From positions 1 to 64,000 of the forward strand of contig NZ_BEVZ01000003.1 in assembly GCF_003112515.1 (NCBI RefSeq): a stretch of 64,000 nucleotides of DNA, written 5' to 3'. The first letter of the stretch is position 1. The number at the start of each line of letters is the position of its first letter. The DNA is from Streptomyces fragilis (GTDB taxonomy: Bacteria; Actinomycetota; Actinomycetes; Streptomycetales; Streptomycetaceae). A program made the translations under genes and the position numbers. The notes beneath the pieces were generated by a model, which was not told the DNA's origin, searched no databases, and worked only from the letters and a program-made list of their open reading frames with translations. Positions 8,701-17,672 of this stretch are shown in pieces.

Positions 8701-9918
8701 TCAGGCGAGGTGATCACCCTCGGTGAGGCGCCCGAGGACCAGGGCCACCCGCAGGGCGAACGCCGAGCGGACGTCGGAGGGGGACCACCCGGTGACGTCG
8801 GTCACACGTCGGAGCCGGTAGCGCACGGTGTTGGGGTGGACGAAAAGCATGCGCGCCGCTCCCTCCAGACTGCTCGCCTGCTCAAGATAGACGCTGAGCG
8901 TCTCCAGCAGCGCCGATCCGGCCTCTTCCAGCGGTCTGTAGATCTCCTCCACCAACTGCTCGCGCGCCGTCGGGTCTCCGGCGATCGCGCGCTCCGGCAG
9001 CAGGTCGTCCGCCAGCACCGGGCGCGGGGCGTCCGGCCAGGCCGAGCACGCCTTGAGCCCGGCGGTCGCCGCCTGCGCGGAACGGGTGGCCGCCAGCAGG
9101 TCGGGCACCACGGGACCGGCCACCACCGGACCGGCGGCGAACGGCCCGATCAGGGACTTCGCCACGTGGAGCGGGTTGTCGCTGCCGCCGGCGATCACCA
9201 CCAGGCGGTGGCCCAGCACGCCGGTCAACACCTGCAGCTTGGTGTGCCGCGCGGCCCGGCGGATCGCCTCCACGGTCAGCTCGCTGTCGCCCTCGGGTGC
9301 GGTGCCCAGCACCACGCAGACGTGCTCCGGCGAGTTCCAGCCCAGCGCCGCGGCCCGGCTCACCGCGCCCTCGTCGGCCTCCCCGGAGAGCACCGCGTTG
9401 ACCACCAGCGACTCCAGGCGGGCGTCCCAGGCGCCACGCGCCTCGGCGGCCTGGGCGTACACCTGGGCGGTGGCGAAGGCGATCTCCCGCGCGTAGACCA
9501 GCAGCGCCTCGCGCAGCACCGACTCGTCGCCGGGCGCGGCGACCTCGTCGATCGCGGACTCCATCACCTCGATGGTGGTGCGCACCATCTCCACGGTCTG
9601 CCGCAGCGTGATCGCGCGGGTGAGCTCGCGGGGGGCCGTGCCGAAGACGTCGGTCGAGATCGCCTGCGTCGGGGTCTGCGGGCGGCGGAACCACTCGGTG
9701 AACGCGGCGATGCCCGCCTGCGCGACCAGGCCGATCCAGGACCGGTTCTCCGGAGGCATCGCCCGGTACCAGGGCAGCGTCTCGTCCATCCGCGCGATCG
9801 CCTGCGCGGCGAGGCTGCCGGACGACCGCTCCAGGCGTTTCAGCGTGGCGGAGTGACGGTGCGAGGCGGGCGGGCCGAACGAGGACGGGGCGGCTTCGGA
9901 AGGATCTGGTGCGGGCAC
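8701..9918 (-). CDS. fasR: PucR-family transcriptional regulator of fatty acid synthesis (FasR)
   Basis: 405-residue regulator from the GTG at 9918 (MPAPDPSEAAPSSFGP). The middle holds a GGDEF/CdaR-like region (about 165-300), and the C-terminal 60 residues hold the PucR helix-turn-helix (LEQASSLEGAARMLFVHPNTVRYRL is the core; recognition helix near residue 360). It immediately precedes fabD on the same strand. The Streptomyces orthologue FasR activates the fabDHPF operon; that function is transferred from family, context and position. The long extension upstream of 9918 is excluded because its residues look like an antisense shadow of the pirin gene. Confidence 0.9.
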   Translation of the reverse strand: MPAPDPSEAAPSSFGPPASHRHSATLKRLERSSGSLAAQAIARMDETLPWYRAMPPENRSWIGLVAQAGIAAFTEWFRRPQTPTQAISTDVFGTAPRELTRAITLRQTVEMVRTTIEVMESAIDEVAAPGDESVLREALLVYAREIAFATAQVYAQAAEARGAWDARLESLVVNAVLSGEADEGAVSRAAALGWNSPEHVCVVLGTAPEGDSELTVEAIRRAARHTKLQVLTGVLGHRLVVIAGGSDNPLHVAKSLIGPFAAGPVVAGPVVPDLLAATRSAQAATAGLKACSAWPDAPRPVLADDLLPERAIAGDPTAREQLVEEIYRPLEEAGSALLETLSVYLEQASSLEGAARMLFVHPNTVRYRLRRVTDVTGWSPSDVRSAFALRVALVLGRLTEGDHLA

Positions 9919-10077
9919 GCCCCCAAGGGTGCCCCATGCCGGACGGCTTGCGACGCGCCGGGTGGCAGCGGTACGTGTGCGGACCGTCACACCGGGCTGG
10001 CGGCGCCCGCACGCGCACCCGGGTGGGTCGGCGCCCACCCGGCGGGAGGGCGCGGGGGCGCGGGTAGCGTGAGGGGC

Positions 10078-10743
10078 GTGAGCATCGACGTACGGCGGGC
10101 GGACGGCCGGTACCCGGGCGGCGACCCCGGTGCGGGCGTCACCACCCGCCACGCCTTCTCCTTCGGCCCCCACTACGACCCGGACAACCTCGGCTTCGGC
10201 CCGCTGATCGCCGTCAACGAGGAGCGGCTGGAGCCGGGCGCCGGGTTCGACGAGCATCCGCACCGGCACGTGGAGATCGTCACCTGGGTCCTGGAGGGCG
10301 AGCTCACCCACCGCGACTCCGGCGGCCGGGAGCGGCGGGTGCGCCCCGGCGACCTCCAGCACCTCAGCGCGGCCGCGGGGGTCCGCCACGTCGAGCGCAA
10401 CGACGGCGCGCGTCCGCTGCGGTTCCTGCAGATGTGGCTGACGCCGCGGGAGGCGGGGGGCGAGCCGGCGTACACCCTGGTGCGCGAACTGGGGGCGGGG
10501 GCGTACGAACTGCCCGAGGCGGGCGCGGTGTTGCACACCCACCGGCTCGCCGCCGGCGCGAACGTGGCGCTCCCCGACGCGGGTTCCCTCTACCTCCACC
10601 TCGTCTCCGGCCGACTGGTCCTCGCCGGGCGGGCGTTGGCGCCGGGCGACGCGGCCCGGGTCACCGGGGAGCGCGGGCTCGTGGCCGAGGCGGCCGGGGA
10701 GGGCGGCGCGGCGGAGTTCCTGGTCTGGGAGTTCGCCGGCTGA
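10078..10743 (+). CDS. Pirin-like bicupin protein
   Basis: 221-residue cupin. The N-terminal cupin has the metal-binding pirin pattern FDEHPHRHVEIVTWVLEGELTH and the later glutamate/histidine set HLSAAAGVRHVERN. The C-terminal half is a degenerate second cupin. Pirins bind Fe and some act as quercetinases or redox-sensing cofactors; the role here is unknown. The start GTG at 10078 fits MSIDVRRADGRYPG; another GTG at 10069 is possible. It is divergent from fasR. Confidence 0.85.
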   Translation: MSIDVRRADGRYPGGDPGAGVTTRHAFSFGPHYDPDNLGFGPLIAVNEERLEPGAGFDEHPHRHVEIVTWVLEGELTHRDSGGRERRVRPGDLQHLSAAAGVRHVERNDGARPLRFLQMWLTPREAGGEPAYTLVRELGAGAYELPEAGAVLHTHRLAAGANVALPDAGSLYLHLVSGRLVLAGRALAPGDAARVTGERGLVAEAAGEGGAAEFLVWEFAG

Positions 10744-10752
10744 CCCGCCGCC

Positions 10753-11565
10753 TCAGCGGGCCTGGGCCAGCACCGCGTCGGTGAACGCGGGCCACGCGTC
10801 GATCGCCCACTGGCCGAAGGGGCGGTCGGTGAGGGCGACGCAGGCCAGGCGGGCGTCGGGGTCCACCCACAGGAAGGTGCCGGACTGGCCGAAGTGGCCG
10901 AAGGTGAAGGGGGAGGAGGCGGAACCCGTCCAGTGCGGGGACTTGCCGTCGCGGATCTCCACGCCGAGGCCCCAGTCGTTCGGGTTCTGGTGCCCGTACC
11001 CGGGGAGCACCCCCTTGGTGCCGGGGAACTGCACCGTCATCGCCTCCAGCACCGTCCGCGGGTCCAGCAGCCTCGGCGCCTGCAGCTCCGCGGCGAAGCG
11101 GAGCAGGTCGGAGACGGTGGAGACGCCGTCCTTGGCGGGCGAGCCGTCGAGGGTGGTGGCGGTCATGCCGAGGGGCTCCAGCACGGCCTGGCGGGCGTAC
11201 TCGGGGAAGGGCATCTCCGTGGCCTTCTCCACATGACGGCCCAGCTCCTCGAAGCCGGCGTTGGAGTAGATCCGCCGCTCCCCGGGCGCGGCCATCACCC
11301 TGGGCTCGTCGAAGGCGAGACCGGAGGTGTGGGCCAGGAGGTGGCGGACGGTCGCGCCCTCGGGGCCCGCCGGCTCGTCGAGCTCGACCGCGCCCTCCTC
11401 GTACGCCACCAGCACCGCGTACGCGGCCAGCGGCTTGGTGACCGAGGCCAGCGGGAAGCGGTGGTCGGCGGGGCCGTGGACGCCGGCCACCGTGCCGTCG
11501 GCCCGCACGACGCCCGCCGCGGCGGTGGGGACGGGCCAGGACTCGATCATCGACAGGCTGTTCAT
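10753..11565 (-). CDS. Serine hydrolase, beta-lactamase/class C (DD-peptidase-like) family
   Basis: 270-residue serine hydrolase of the penicillin-binding fold. The SxxK motif is Ser41-Val-Thr-Lys44, the YxN motif is Tyr100-Ser-Asn, and the third motif region is HFGQSGTFLWVDP. No signal peptide is seen, so it is probably cytosolic, which argues against a classic beta-lactamase and for an esterase or peptidase. It converges on the pirin gene with only 9 bp between stops. The ATG at 11565 is the only sensible start. Confidence 0.87.
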   Translation of the reverse strand: MNSLSMIESWPVPTAAAGVVRADGTVAGVHGPADHRFPLASVTKPLAAYAVLVAYEEGAVELDEPAGPEGATVRHLLAHTSGLAFDEPRVMAAPGERRIYSNAGFEELGRHVEKATEMPFPEYARQAVLEPLGMTATTLDGSPAKDGVSTVSDLLRFAAELQAPRLLDPRTVLEAMTVQFPGTKGVLPGYGHQNPNDWGLGVEIRDGKSPHWTGSASSPFTFGHFGQSGTFLWVDPDARLACVALTDRPFGQWAIDAWPAFTDAVLAQAR

Positions 11566-11927
11566 ACCGGAAGCCTAGGGCCGGTCGGGGAGCAGCGGCA
11601 CCGAGGGGTCGGGCCGCCGGCCGGCACCCTGGCGCGTCGCCCGCGCCGGCACCCTGGCGCGGGTGACGCCGCCGGTCCGTTCGTCCGCCGTTCCCCTCCG
11701 ACCGCGCACGAACGGACCGACGCCCCCCGCATGTCCTGCGGAGGGCCTGACCCGCTGTGACCTTGGGCTGCCCATGGGGGCCGGCGCCCAACCCTGGCTC
11801 ACCCCAACAGGTGAAGCAATCGCACTTTTGTGCGGATTTACCGGACGGCGCCGAAGAGTCAGCTCCCCGAAGGAGCTGCTCCTCGACGCCGCCCGGTCAC
11901 CCGTCCTGCGGGTCCCGGCCACCCGTC
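11566..11927. other. Intergenic region with a small hairpin and a 17-bp direct repeat
   Basis: 362 bases between two minus-strand genes. It holds a direct repeat GCCGGCACCCTGGCGCG at 11620-11636 and 11645-11661, a short stem CGCAC-TTTT-GTGCG at 11821-11834, and a hairpin CAGCTCC-CCGAA-GGAGCTG at 11860-11878. The last could end the CBM3 gene transcript. The promoter of the serine hydrolase must also lie here, but no clear boxes were recognised. Confidence 0.5.
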
Positions 11928-13376
11928 CTACGGGTTCGGCACCGTGTCCTGGAAGGCGGTCCCGGCCGAGCGGTAGGCGGCCACCTTGGCCGCCACCTGC
12001 GCCGGGGTGAGGACCTGGTCCTTCACGTGCAGGACGTAGTCGACCTTCTGGTCGTAGGAGCGCGGCGTGGTGCTGCTCTGGCCCGCCAGGTCGATCAGCC
12101 ACTGGTTGAAGTTGATCGACATCGGCCGCTCCGGCAGGTACCGGGAGTCGTGGCGGCCGAACTCCTGGCCGTCCACGTAGTAGACGATGACGCTGTCGTC
12201 GATGGTGACGACCAGGTCGTGCCAGCCGGCGTAGCTGGTGCGGGACTCGCTGTGCGCGTTGACGGCCTCCCAGGGGTCGGGCCGGTAGGTCTCCCAGGAA
12301 GTGGTGTACAGGATGTTGGAGGGCTCGCCCCAGCCGCCGTTGGGCAGGTACTCGAAGTCGTACTCGGCGTAGTCGTCGGCCATCGGCGCCTTGAGGTCGT
12401 TGATGGTGAAGAAGGTCTGGACGAGGTGGTCGCCGTCCGGACCGCTGCGCGGGGCGTCGGAGAAGTGGACCCGGGCCGCGTAGGTGCCGTTGCGGAACTT
12501 GACCGCGCGGGTGAGGACCTCGGTCATCTCGGTGGTCGCCGCGGTGCCGGCCGTGGAGGTCTCCAGGTTCATCACCGTGGTGGAGCCGTCGCGCACGAAG
12601 GTGACGTTGTCCGGCGCCCAGGTCGCGCCGGGCACGCCGGGGCCGCCGGAGTTGGAGCGCACGCTCCAGCCGTGGGAGGCGAGCGCCGGGTCGGTGTGCG
12701 AGGTGTAGGTGAAGTCGTCGAAGAGCGTGGCGCCGCCGCCCGGCGGGTTCGTCGGCGGGTCGGTGGGACCGGTCGGGTCGGGGGAGGGGCTGTTCCCGGC
12801 GGGGGCGGTTCCCCAGACCTGGGTGCCGCCGACGGTCGCGGTGACCTTGCTCCAGTCCCCGTAGGAGGTCTGGGAGGGCCCGAAGGAGTAGTCGTCGCTC
12901 TGCACCAGCGCGCGCCAGTCGGAGCGGTGGAAGCGGAGCTGCAGGTCGCCGCTGTCCGTGCCGGGGGAGAGGCTGCCGGCCCCGGAGGTGAACCCGATCT
13001 CCAGGTACCGGTCCGCGGTGGCGGTCGGGTTGGCGAGGGTCCCGAAGGTCCCGGTGACGTTGGCGCAGCCCTTGACCGCCCAGGAGCAGCGGAAGGTGTA
13101 CGAGGCGCCCGCCTCGGCCTTGAAGTAGTACCTCAGCCTCACCTGGCCGAGGGACACCGGGGAGGAGCCGGTGTTCACCACCTTGAACCAGGGCTCGGCC
13201 TGGTCGCCGCCGGTGGAGCTCTGCCGGTACTGGACCTTGACCTGCTCCCCGGCGGCGGCCGCGGGCAGGGCGGTGAGGGTGGCGCAGCCGACGCCGGCGG
13301 CCAGCGCCGCTGCGAGGAGGGTGGCGCGGATCCGGTTGCCTCCGGCGTGCGTGGGGCTCGTCGTGCTGGGGGTCAT
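11928..13376 (-). CDS. Secreted CBM3 protein with a GH16-like C-terminal domain
   Basis: 482-residue secreted protein. A signal peptide (about 1-42, cleaved after LPAAAAG) is followed by a family 3 carbohydrate-binding module (about 45-190; VKVQYRQSS, FKVVNTGSSPVSLGQV, LRYYF). A Pro/Gly/Thr linker (191-217) leads to a beta-jelly-roll domain (218-482) whose EYDFE at 338-342 matches the E-x-D-x-E catalytic pattern of GH16. CBM3 binds crystalline cellulose or chitin; the hydrolytic target is not evident. It lies downstream of a sugar ABC importer on the same strand, consistent with a depolymerise-and-import unit. Confidence 0.82.
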   Translation of the reverse strand: MTPSTTSPTHAGGNRIRATLLAAALAAGVGCATLTALPAAAAGEQVKVQYRQSSTGGDQAEPWFKVVNTGSSPVSLGQVRLRYYFKAEAGASYTFRCSWAVKGCANVTGTFGTLANPTATADRYLEIGFTSGAGSLSPGTDSGDLQLRFHRSDWRALVQSDDYSFGPSQTSYGDWSKVTATVGGTQVWGTAPAGNSPSPDPTGPTDPPTNPPGGGATLFDDFTYTSHTDPALASHGWSVRSNSGGPGVPGATWAPDNVTFVRDGSTTVMNLETSTAGTAATTEMTEVLTRAVKFRNGTYAARVHFSDAPRSGPDGDHLVQTFFTINDLKAPMADDYAEYDFEYLPNGGWGEPSNILYTTSWETYRPDPWEAVNAHSESRTSYAGWHDLVVTIDDSVIVYYVDGQEFGRHDSRYLPERPMSINFNQWLIDLAGQSSTTPRSYDQKVDYVLHVKDQVLTPAQVAAKVAAYRSAGTAFQDTVPNP

Positions 13377-13490
13377 GCGGGCGTCCTCTCCTGAGGGGTG
13401 GGGGCCGGGCCGGCAGGGGGGCGCCGGACCGGAGGACGTACGGGGTGGGACGTGCGGGGTGGGGGAGCGGCGCGCACGCGCGGTGGCGCC

Positions 13491-14348
13491 CTACCCCTTC
13501 ACCGCGCCGCCGGCCATGCCGGCGGCGACCCGGTGCTGGAGCACCAGGAAGAGCAGCAGGACGGGAAGGGCGAACAGCGTGGAGGCGGCCATGGTGGCGC
13601 CCCAGTCGGTGCCGAAGACGTTGGAGAACGAGGAGAGCCAGACCGGCAGGGTGCGGTCGTCCTGGTTCTTGATGATCAGCATGTTGGCGAAGGCGAACTC
13701 GTTCCAGGCGGTGATGAAGCCGAAGAGCGAGGTCGCCACCAGGCCGGGCGCCAGCAGCGGGAAGGTGACACGGCGGAACGCCTGCGAGCGGGTGCACCCG
13801 TCGACCCGGGCGGCCTCCTCCAGTTCCACCGGGATGCCGGTGAGGAACGACCGCAGGGTCACCACCGTGAAGGGCAGCGTGATCATGAAGTAGATCAGGG
13901 TGAGCGTCGGCAGCCGGTCGAGCATGCCGGTGTCCCGGGCGATGACGTACATCGGGATCAGCAGGGCCTCCCAGGGCGCGACCTGGGCGACGAACACCAT
14001 CAGCACGAACGCACGGCGGCCCTTCCAGCGCATCCGCGCGACCGCGTACGCCGCGCCCAGCGCCACCACCAGCGCCAGCACCACGCAGGTCAGCGTCACG
14101 AGCAGGCTGTTGCGCCAGAACTGCGCGAAGCCGTCCGCCCGGGCGGCGGTCGCGAAGTGCTCCAGGGTGAGGGAGGAGGGCCAGAAGACCGGGGTCTCCG
14201 CCTGGATCTCAGGCGTCGGCTTGAACGCCGTGAGGATCATCCAGTAGACGGGGAACGCCGAGAGGACGAAGACGAGCGCCGCTCCGGCGTTCAGCGGCAG
14301 ACGGCGCCGCGCTGTCCGGCTCACTCCGCGGCTCATTCCTCGGCTCAT
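13491..14348 (-). CDS. Carbohydrate ABC transporter permease (MalG type)
   Basis: Inner-membrane subunit of a CUT1-family sugar importer. 285 residues with six predicted membrane segments, starting near residues 22-40. The EAA loop that docks the ATPase is at 178-200 (EEAARVDGCTRSQAFRRVTFPLL). The start ATG at 14348 overlaps the TGA of the preceding permease (ATGA), and two more in-frame starts (14336, 14324) are each preceded by AGGA-rich sequence. No ATPase gene is in the cluster; as in other Streptomyces sugar importers, a shared MsiK-type ATPase encoded elsewhere is likely. Confidence 0.93.
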   Translation of the reverse strand: MSRGMSRGVSRTARRRLPLNAGAALVFVLSAFPVYWMILTAFKPTPEIQAETPVFWPSSLTLEHFATAARADGFAQFWRNSLLVTLTCVVLALVVALGAAYAVARMRWKGRRAFVLMVFVAQVAPWEALLIPMYVIARDTGMLDRLPTLTLIYFMITLPFTVVTLRSFLTGIPVELEEAARVDGCTRSQAFRRVTFPLLAPGLVATSLFGFITAWNEFAFANMLIIKNQDDRTLPVWLSSFSNVFGTDWGATMAASTLFALPVLLLFLVLQHRVAAGMAGGAVKG

Positions 14349-15313
14349 TCCTCGGCCTCCTGACGGAGCATCCGGCGCAGGTAGGGGATCAGCACGGCGA
14401 GCAGCAGCAGCACGGTCAGGGTGGAGACCGCCGCGCCGAGGTCGTAGCGGTGCAGCGACTGGGCGATCCGGTAGGCGTGGACCGGCAGCGTGGTGGTGGC
14501 CCGGTCCGGTCCGCCGCCGGTGACCGCCCAGATCTGGACGAAGCAGCGGAAGACCCAGATGATCTCCAGGCAGAGGACCAGCCCGAAGACCGGACGCAGG
14601 ATCGGCAGGGTGACCGACCGGAAGATCCGCCACGCCCCCGCCCCGTCCAGCCGCGCCGACTCGTGGAGCTCGGCCGGCACCGTCAGCAGCGCCGCGTGCA
14701 GCGTGATCGCGACGAAGGGCACCGACTGCCACACCACGAGCAGGAGCAGCACGACGAAGGCGGCCCTGCCGTTCGCCGTCCAGGAGAAGTTCTCGAACGA
14801 CGCGAAGCCGAGGCGGGTGAGGGCCCAGTTCACGACGCCGAGCCGGGAGGCGAACAGCCACTGGAAGACCGTGGTGGTGGCGATGACCGGGCTGGCCCAG
14901 GCGAGCACCAGCCCGCTGGTCACCACGATCCGCATCACCCGGCCCAGGCGCTCCAGCATCAGCGCCACCAGCGTGCCCAGCACCATGATCAGAAGGACGT
15001 TGAGCCCCGTCCACCACAGGGTGCGGTGGACGACCTCCCACAGCTCGGGGTCGGACAGGATCTCCCAGTAGTTGGCCAGCCCGACGAAAGGGGCGTCGCC
15101 GCGGATGAGCTCGCCCATCCCGTACTCCTGCACCGACATCAGCAGGTTCCGGACCAGGGGGTAGCCCAGCAGCAGCACGGCGCCCACGACGGTGGGGGCG
15201 ATCAGCAGATAGGGCCACAGGTTGCGCAGGCCGCGCAGGCCGAGGCGGCCACGGGCGGGGCCGTCACCCGGCGGGCCGGGGCGCGCACCCGCCGCGGATG
15301 CCGGCCGGTTCAT
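14345..15313 (-). CDS. Sugar ABC transporter permease (MalF type)
   Basis: 322-residue membrane subunit of the same CUT1 importer. Six hydrophobic segments follow a basic, Pro/Gly-rich N-terminus. The EAA motif reads ELHESARLDGAGAWRIFRSV at about residue 225-245. The ATG at 15313 overlaps the TGA of the binding-protein gene, and its own stop overlaps the start of the MalG-type permease. The three genes are therefore translationally coupled. Confidence 0.93.
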   Translation of the reverse strand: MNRPASAAGARPGPPGDGPARGRLGLRGLRNLWPYLLIAPTVVGAVLLLGYPLVRNLLMSVQEYGMGELIRGDAPFVGLANYWEILSDPELWEVVHRTLWWTGLNVLLIMVLGTLVALMLERLGRVMRIVVTSGLVLAWASPVIATTTVFQWLFASRLGVVNWALTRLGFASFENFSWTANGRAAFVVLLLLVVWQSVPFVAITLHAALLTVPAELHESARLDGAGAWRIFRSVTLPILRPVFGLVLCLEIIWVFRCFVQIWAVTGGGPDRATTTLPVHAYRIAQSLHRYDLGAAVSTLTVLLLLAVLIPYLRRMLRQEAEE

Positions 15314-16563
15314 GAGTTCAGGGTCTTGGTGATGTCCTCGGAGGCCTTGCGCGCCGCCTTCGCCATGTCCTGACCGGTGAGGACGGCCGTCATGTACTCC
15401 TTGATCGGGTTGGCGGCCTCGACGGCGGCCCACTGCGGCGAGTTGGGCGTCGCCCGGCCGTGTGCGGCGGCCGCGGCCATCGCCGCGGTGCCCTCGTTGT
15501 CCTGGATCACGGAGGCCAGCGAGGTCCGGTTGGGCACGTAGCTCATGGTTCTCGCCATGTCCCTCTGCCACGTGTCGCCGGCCAGCGCCGCGATCACCTG
15601 GTAGGCGGCGTCCTGGTGCGCGGAGGCCTCCGGGACGATCAGGTCGGACCCGCCGGTGAAGGTCGCGCCCGGCTTGCCCGCCGTGTTGCCGGGGACGGGG
15701 AAGAAGCCCAGCTTGCCCGCGAGTCCGGGATTGGCCTGCTCGATGATCTTCGCGCCGCCGGGCACCGCGATCATCTGCGCGACGTCGCCCTTGGCGAACA
15801 CCTCCGCCTGCGGCGGCTCGGCCTCGTCGGAGTCCCTGGGGCCCTTGCCGAGCGCCTGGAGCTCCTTGTAGAACTTCATGCCGCGCAGCGCCTCGGGAGT
15901 GTGCAGCGAACCCTTCCACGGACCCTGGGTGTGGACCGCGAGGTCGCCGCCGTCCTCCCAGACGAAGCCGGCCAGCGTGTACCAGTTCTGGCCCGGCAGG
16001 TAGATGCCCTGGACCGTGTCGCTGTTCAGCTTCTCGGTGACCTCGATCCACTCGTCCCGCGTCTTCGGGAGCTCCTTGACGCCGGCCTTCGCGAAGTGGT
16101 CCTTGTGGTAGATGACCACCCGGTTGGCCGCGTACCAGGGGATGCCGAACTGCTTGCCGTCGATCCTCCCCGGCTCGGCCAGGCCCGGCAGCCAGTCGGA
16201 GCCCTTGAGCTCCGCCACCTTGTCGCTGAGGTCCTTCACCCCGCCGCTCGCCGCGTACTGCGCGACCTGGGTGTTGCCCACCTCGATCACGTCCGGGGCG
16301 TCGTTGCCGGCCAGGGCCGCGGTGACCTTCTCCCCGATGCCGTTCCACTCCTGGATCTGGATGTCCAGGTCCAGGCCGGGGTGGTCCTTCTCGAAGTCCT
16401 TGGTGAAGCGGGCGAGGAAGTCGTCGGTGACGCTGTCCTTCATGATCCACACGGTGATCCTCCGCGGGCCGTCGCCCTCGTCGGAGGACGAACCCGAACT
16501 GCAGCTGGTGAGCGCGGCTGCCGCCGCCAGGGCGGACAGACCGGCGATGATGCGGATCTTCAC
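15310..16563 (-). CDS. Extracellular sugar-binding lipoprotein of the ABC importer
   Basis: 417-residue solute-binding protein, family 1. The GTG start at 16563 (MKIRIIAGLSALAAAAALTSC) gives a short lipoprotein signal with Cys21 as the lipid anchor. Upstream bases AGGTGA act as ribosome site. The mature protein has the usual ITVWIMKDS start and PDVIEVGNTQVAQYAA segment. The ligand cannot be read from sequence, although the neighbouring CBM3 protein suggests an oligosaccharide. First gene of the importer operon and divergent from a GntR/UTRA regulator that probably controls it. Confidence 0.92.
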   Translation of the reverse strand: MKIRIIAGLSALAAAAALTSCSSGSSSDEGDGPRRITVWIMKDSVTDDFLARFTKDFEKDHPGLDLDIQIQEWNGIGEKVTAALAGNDAPDVIEVGNTQVAQYAASGGVKDLSDKVAELKGSDWLPGLAEPGRIDGKQFGIPWYAANRVVIYHKDHFAKAGVKELPKTRDEWIEVTEKLNSDTVQGIYLPGQNWYTLAGFVWEDGGDLAVHTQGPWKGSLHTPEALRGMKFYKELQALGKGPRDSDEAEPPQAEVFAKGDVAQMIAVPGGAKIIEQANPGLAGKLGFFPVPGNTAGKPGATFTGGSDLIVPEASAHQDAAYQVIAALAGDTWQRDMARTMSYVPNRTSLASVIQDNEGTAAMAAAAAHGRATPNSPQWAAVEAANPIKEYMTAVLTGQDMAKAARKASEDITKTLNS

Positions 16564-16582
16564 GGTCACCTCGATGAGACCT

Positions 16583-16594
16583 GACCAATTGGTC
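16583..16594. promoter_or_regulatory. Candidate GntR operator 1 (GACC-AATT-GGTC)
   Basis: Perfect 12-bp palindrome GACCAATTGGTC, 19 bp upstream of the binding-protein start codon. The same half-sites recur twice near the regulator gene. It resembles the TGGTC/GACCA half-sites known for HutC-subfamily GntR proteins such as DasR. Assignment to the adjacent regulator is inference. Confidence 0.6.
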
Positions 16595-16719
16595 GTCCGG
16601 CATGGAGTGGTAAACGAAGTTGGCACCGTCCCGGGGACCCGTCAATCCCCCCAGGTATTACTCAACACCCTTGTGAATACTGGCCACTTGGTGATGAGTG
16701 AAGGTGCGGCACGCCGCTT

Positions 16720-16735
16720 GACCAGTTGACCGGTC
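16720..16735. promoter_or_regulatory. Candidate GntR operator 2
   Basis: GACCAGTTGACCGGTC contains three GACC/GGTC half-sites, ending in the palindrome GACCGGTC (16728-16735). It lies about 55 bp upstream of the regulator's ATG. Confidence 0.5.
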
Positions 16736-16751
16736 GGCGGGTTGGGTAGGT

Positions 16752-16763
16752 GACCAGCCGGTC
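16752..16763. promoter_or_regulatory. Candidate GntR operator 3 (GACC-AGCC-GGTC)
   Basis: GACC-N4-GGTC with the same spacing as operator 1, about 27 bp upstream of the regulator's start codon. Its position would suit autorepression. Confidence 0.55.
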
Positions 16764-16790
16764 CGCCCGCGGCCGGGGAGGGAGGCCGTC

Positions 16791-17621
16791 ATGCGCAGCG
16801 GCTCGTCGAGCGCCATGCTCAAGCGGGAACGCGTCCGCGAGCACCTGCGCGTCCTGATCGAGGCCAGCAGGCCGGGTGACGCGATCCCCTCCGAACGCGC
16901 CCTGTGCGCCGAACTCGGCGTGTCCCGGCCGACCCTGCGCGCGGTGGTCGACGGCCTGGTGACCACCGGCCTGCTGACCAGGGAACAGGGCAGGGGTACC
17001 TTCGTCGCCCCCGCGAAGATCACCCAGGAGCTGACCTCGGACAGGGCCCCGCTCGACGTCCCCTCCGCCTCCGGCTCCTGGTCCAGCCGCATCCTGGAGC
17101 GCGCCACCCTGCAGGCCGGGGCCCGCATCGGCCGCCGCCTGCGGATCTCGCCGGCCGCCGAGCTCGTCTACATCGCCCGGCTGCGCCTGGTGGACGGCGC
17201 CCCGATGGCCGTCGAGCACCTGCACTTCCCGGCCACCCTGGTGCCGGCGTCGCTCACCTCCGAGGAACTGGAGGCCGGCGACCTCTACGACCACCTCAGG
17301 GAGCACCACGGGGTGACCGTCCACGAGGCCACCCAGTCCATCGAGCCGACCGTCGTCAACGAGGCGGAGGCCGCCGTCCTCGACGTGCCGGTGCTCTCCC
17401 CGGCGCTGCTCATCGAGCGCCTCACCACGGACACCTCGGGGCGCCCCGTGGAGTACGTGCACTCCGTCTACCGGGGCGACCGGTACCGCATCGTCTCCCG
17501 GCTGGCGCTCGGCCCTCCCGGCCCGCGCCCGCGGCCCGCAGGGCACCACCCCGGCATCCCGCCGGGGGACTTCGCCCACGACGGCATCATCACCTCGTCG
17601 ACCACCGGGGACGCCTACTGA
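16791..17621 (+). CDS. GntR-family transcriptional regulator, HutC/UTRA type
   Basis: 276-residue regulator. The N-terminal winged helix (about 10-75) has IPSERALCAELGVSRPTLR as helix-turn-helix and GRGTFVAP as the wing. The UTRA effector domain (about 90-245) has AELVYIARLRLVDGAPMAVE and the C-terminal RPVEYVHSVYRGDRYRI. HutC-type regulators usually bind sugars, sugar phosphates or amino acids. It is divergent from the ABC importer, and three GACC/GGTC elements lie between them, so it probably represses that operon and itself. A GGGAGGGAGG ribosome site precedes the ATG. Confidence 0.93.
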   Translation: MRSGSSSAMLKRERVREHLRVLIEASRPGDAIPSERALCAELGVSRPTLRAVVDGLVTTGLLTREQGRGTFVAPAKITQELTSDRAPLDVPSASGSWSSRILERATLQAGARIGRRLRISPAAELVYIARLRLVDGAPMAVEHLHFPATLVPASLTSEELEAGDLYDHLREHHGVTVHEATQSIEPTVVNEAEAAVLDVPVLSPALLIERLTTDTSGRPVEYVHSVYRGDRYRIVSRLALGPPGPRPRPAGHHPGIPPGDFAHDGIITSSTTGDAY

Positions 17622-17630
17622 CCCGGCGGG

Positions 17631-17672
17631 CGGAGGCCGTGCTCCGGAGGCCGTGCTCCGGAGGCCGTGCTC
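17631..17672. repeat. 14-bp tandem repeat, three perfect copies
   Basis: CGGAGGCCGTGCTC repeated at 17631-17644, 17645-17658 and 17659-17672, between the convergent GntR and DUF4429 genes. It reaches 2 bp into the stop codon of the latter. Confidence 0.9.
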
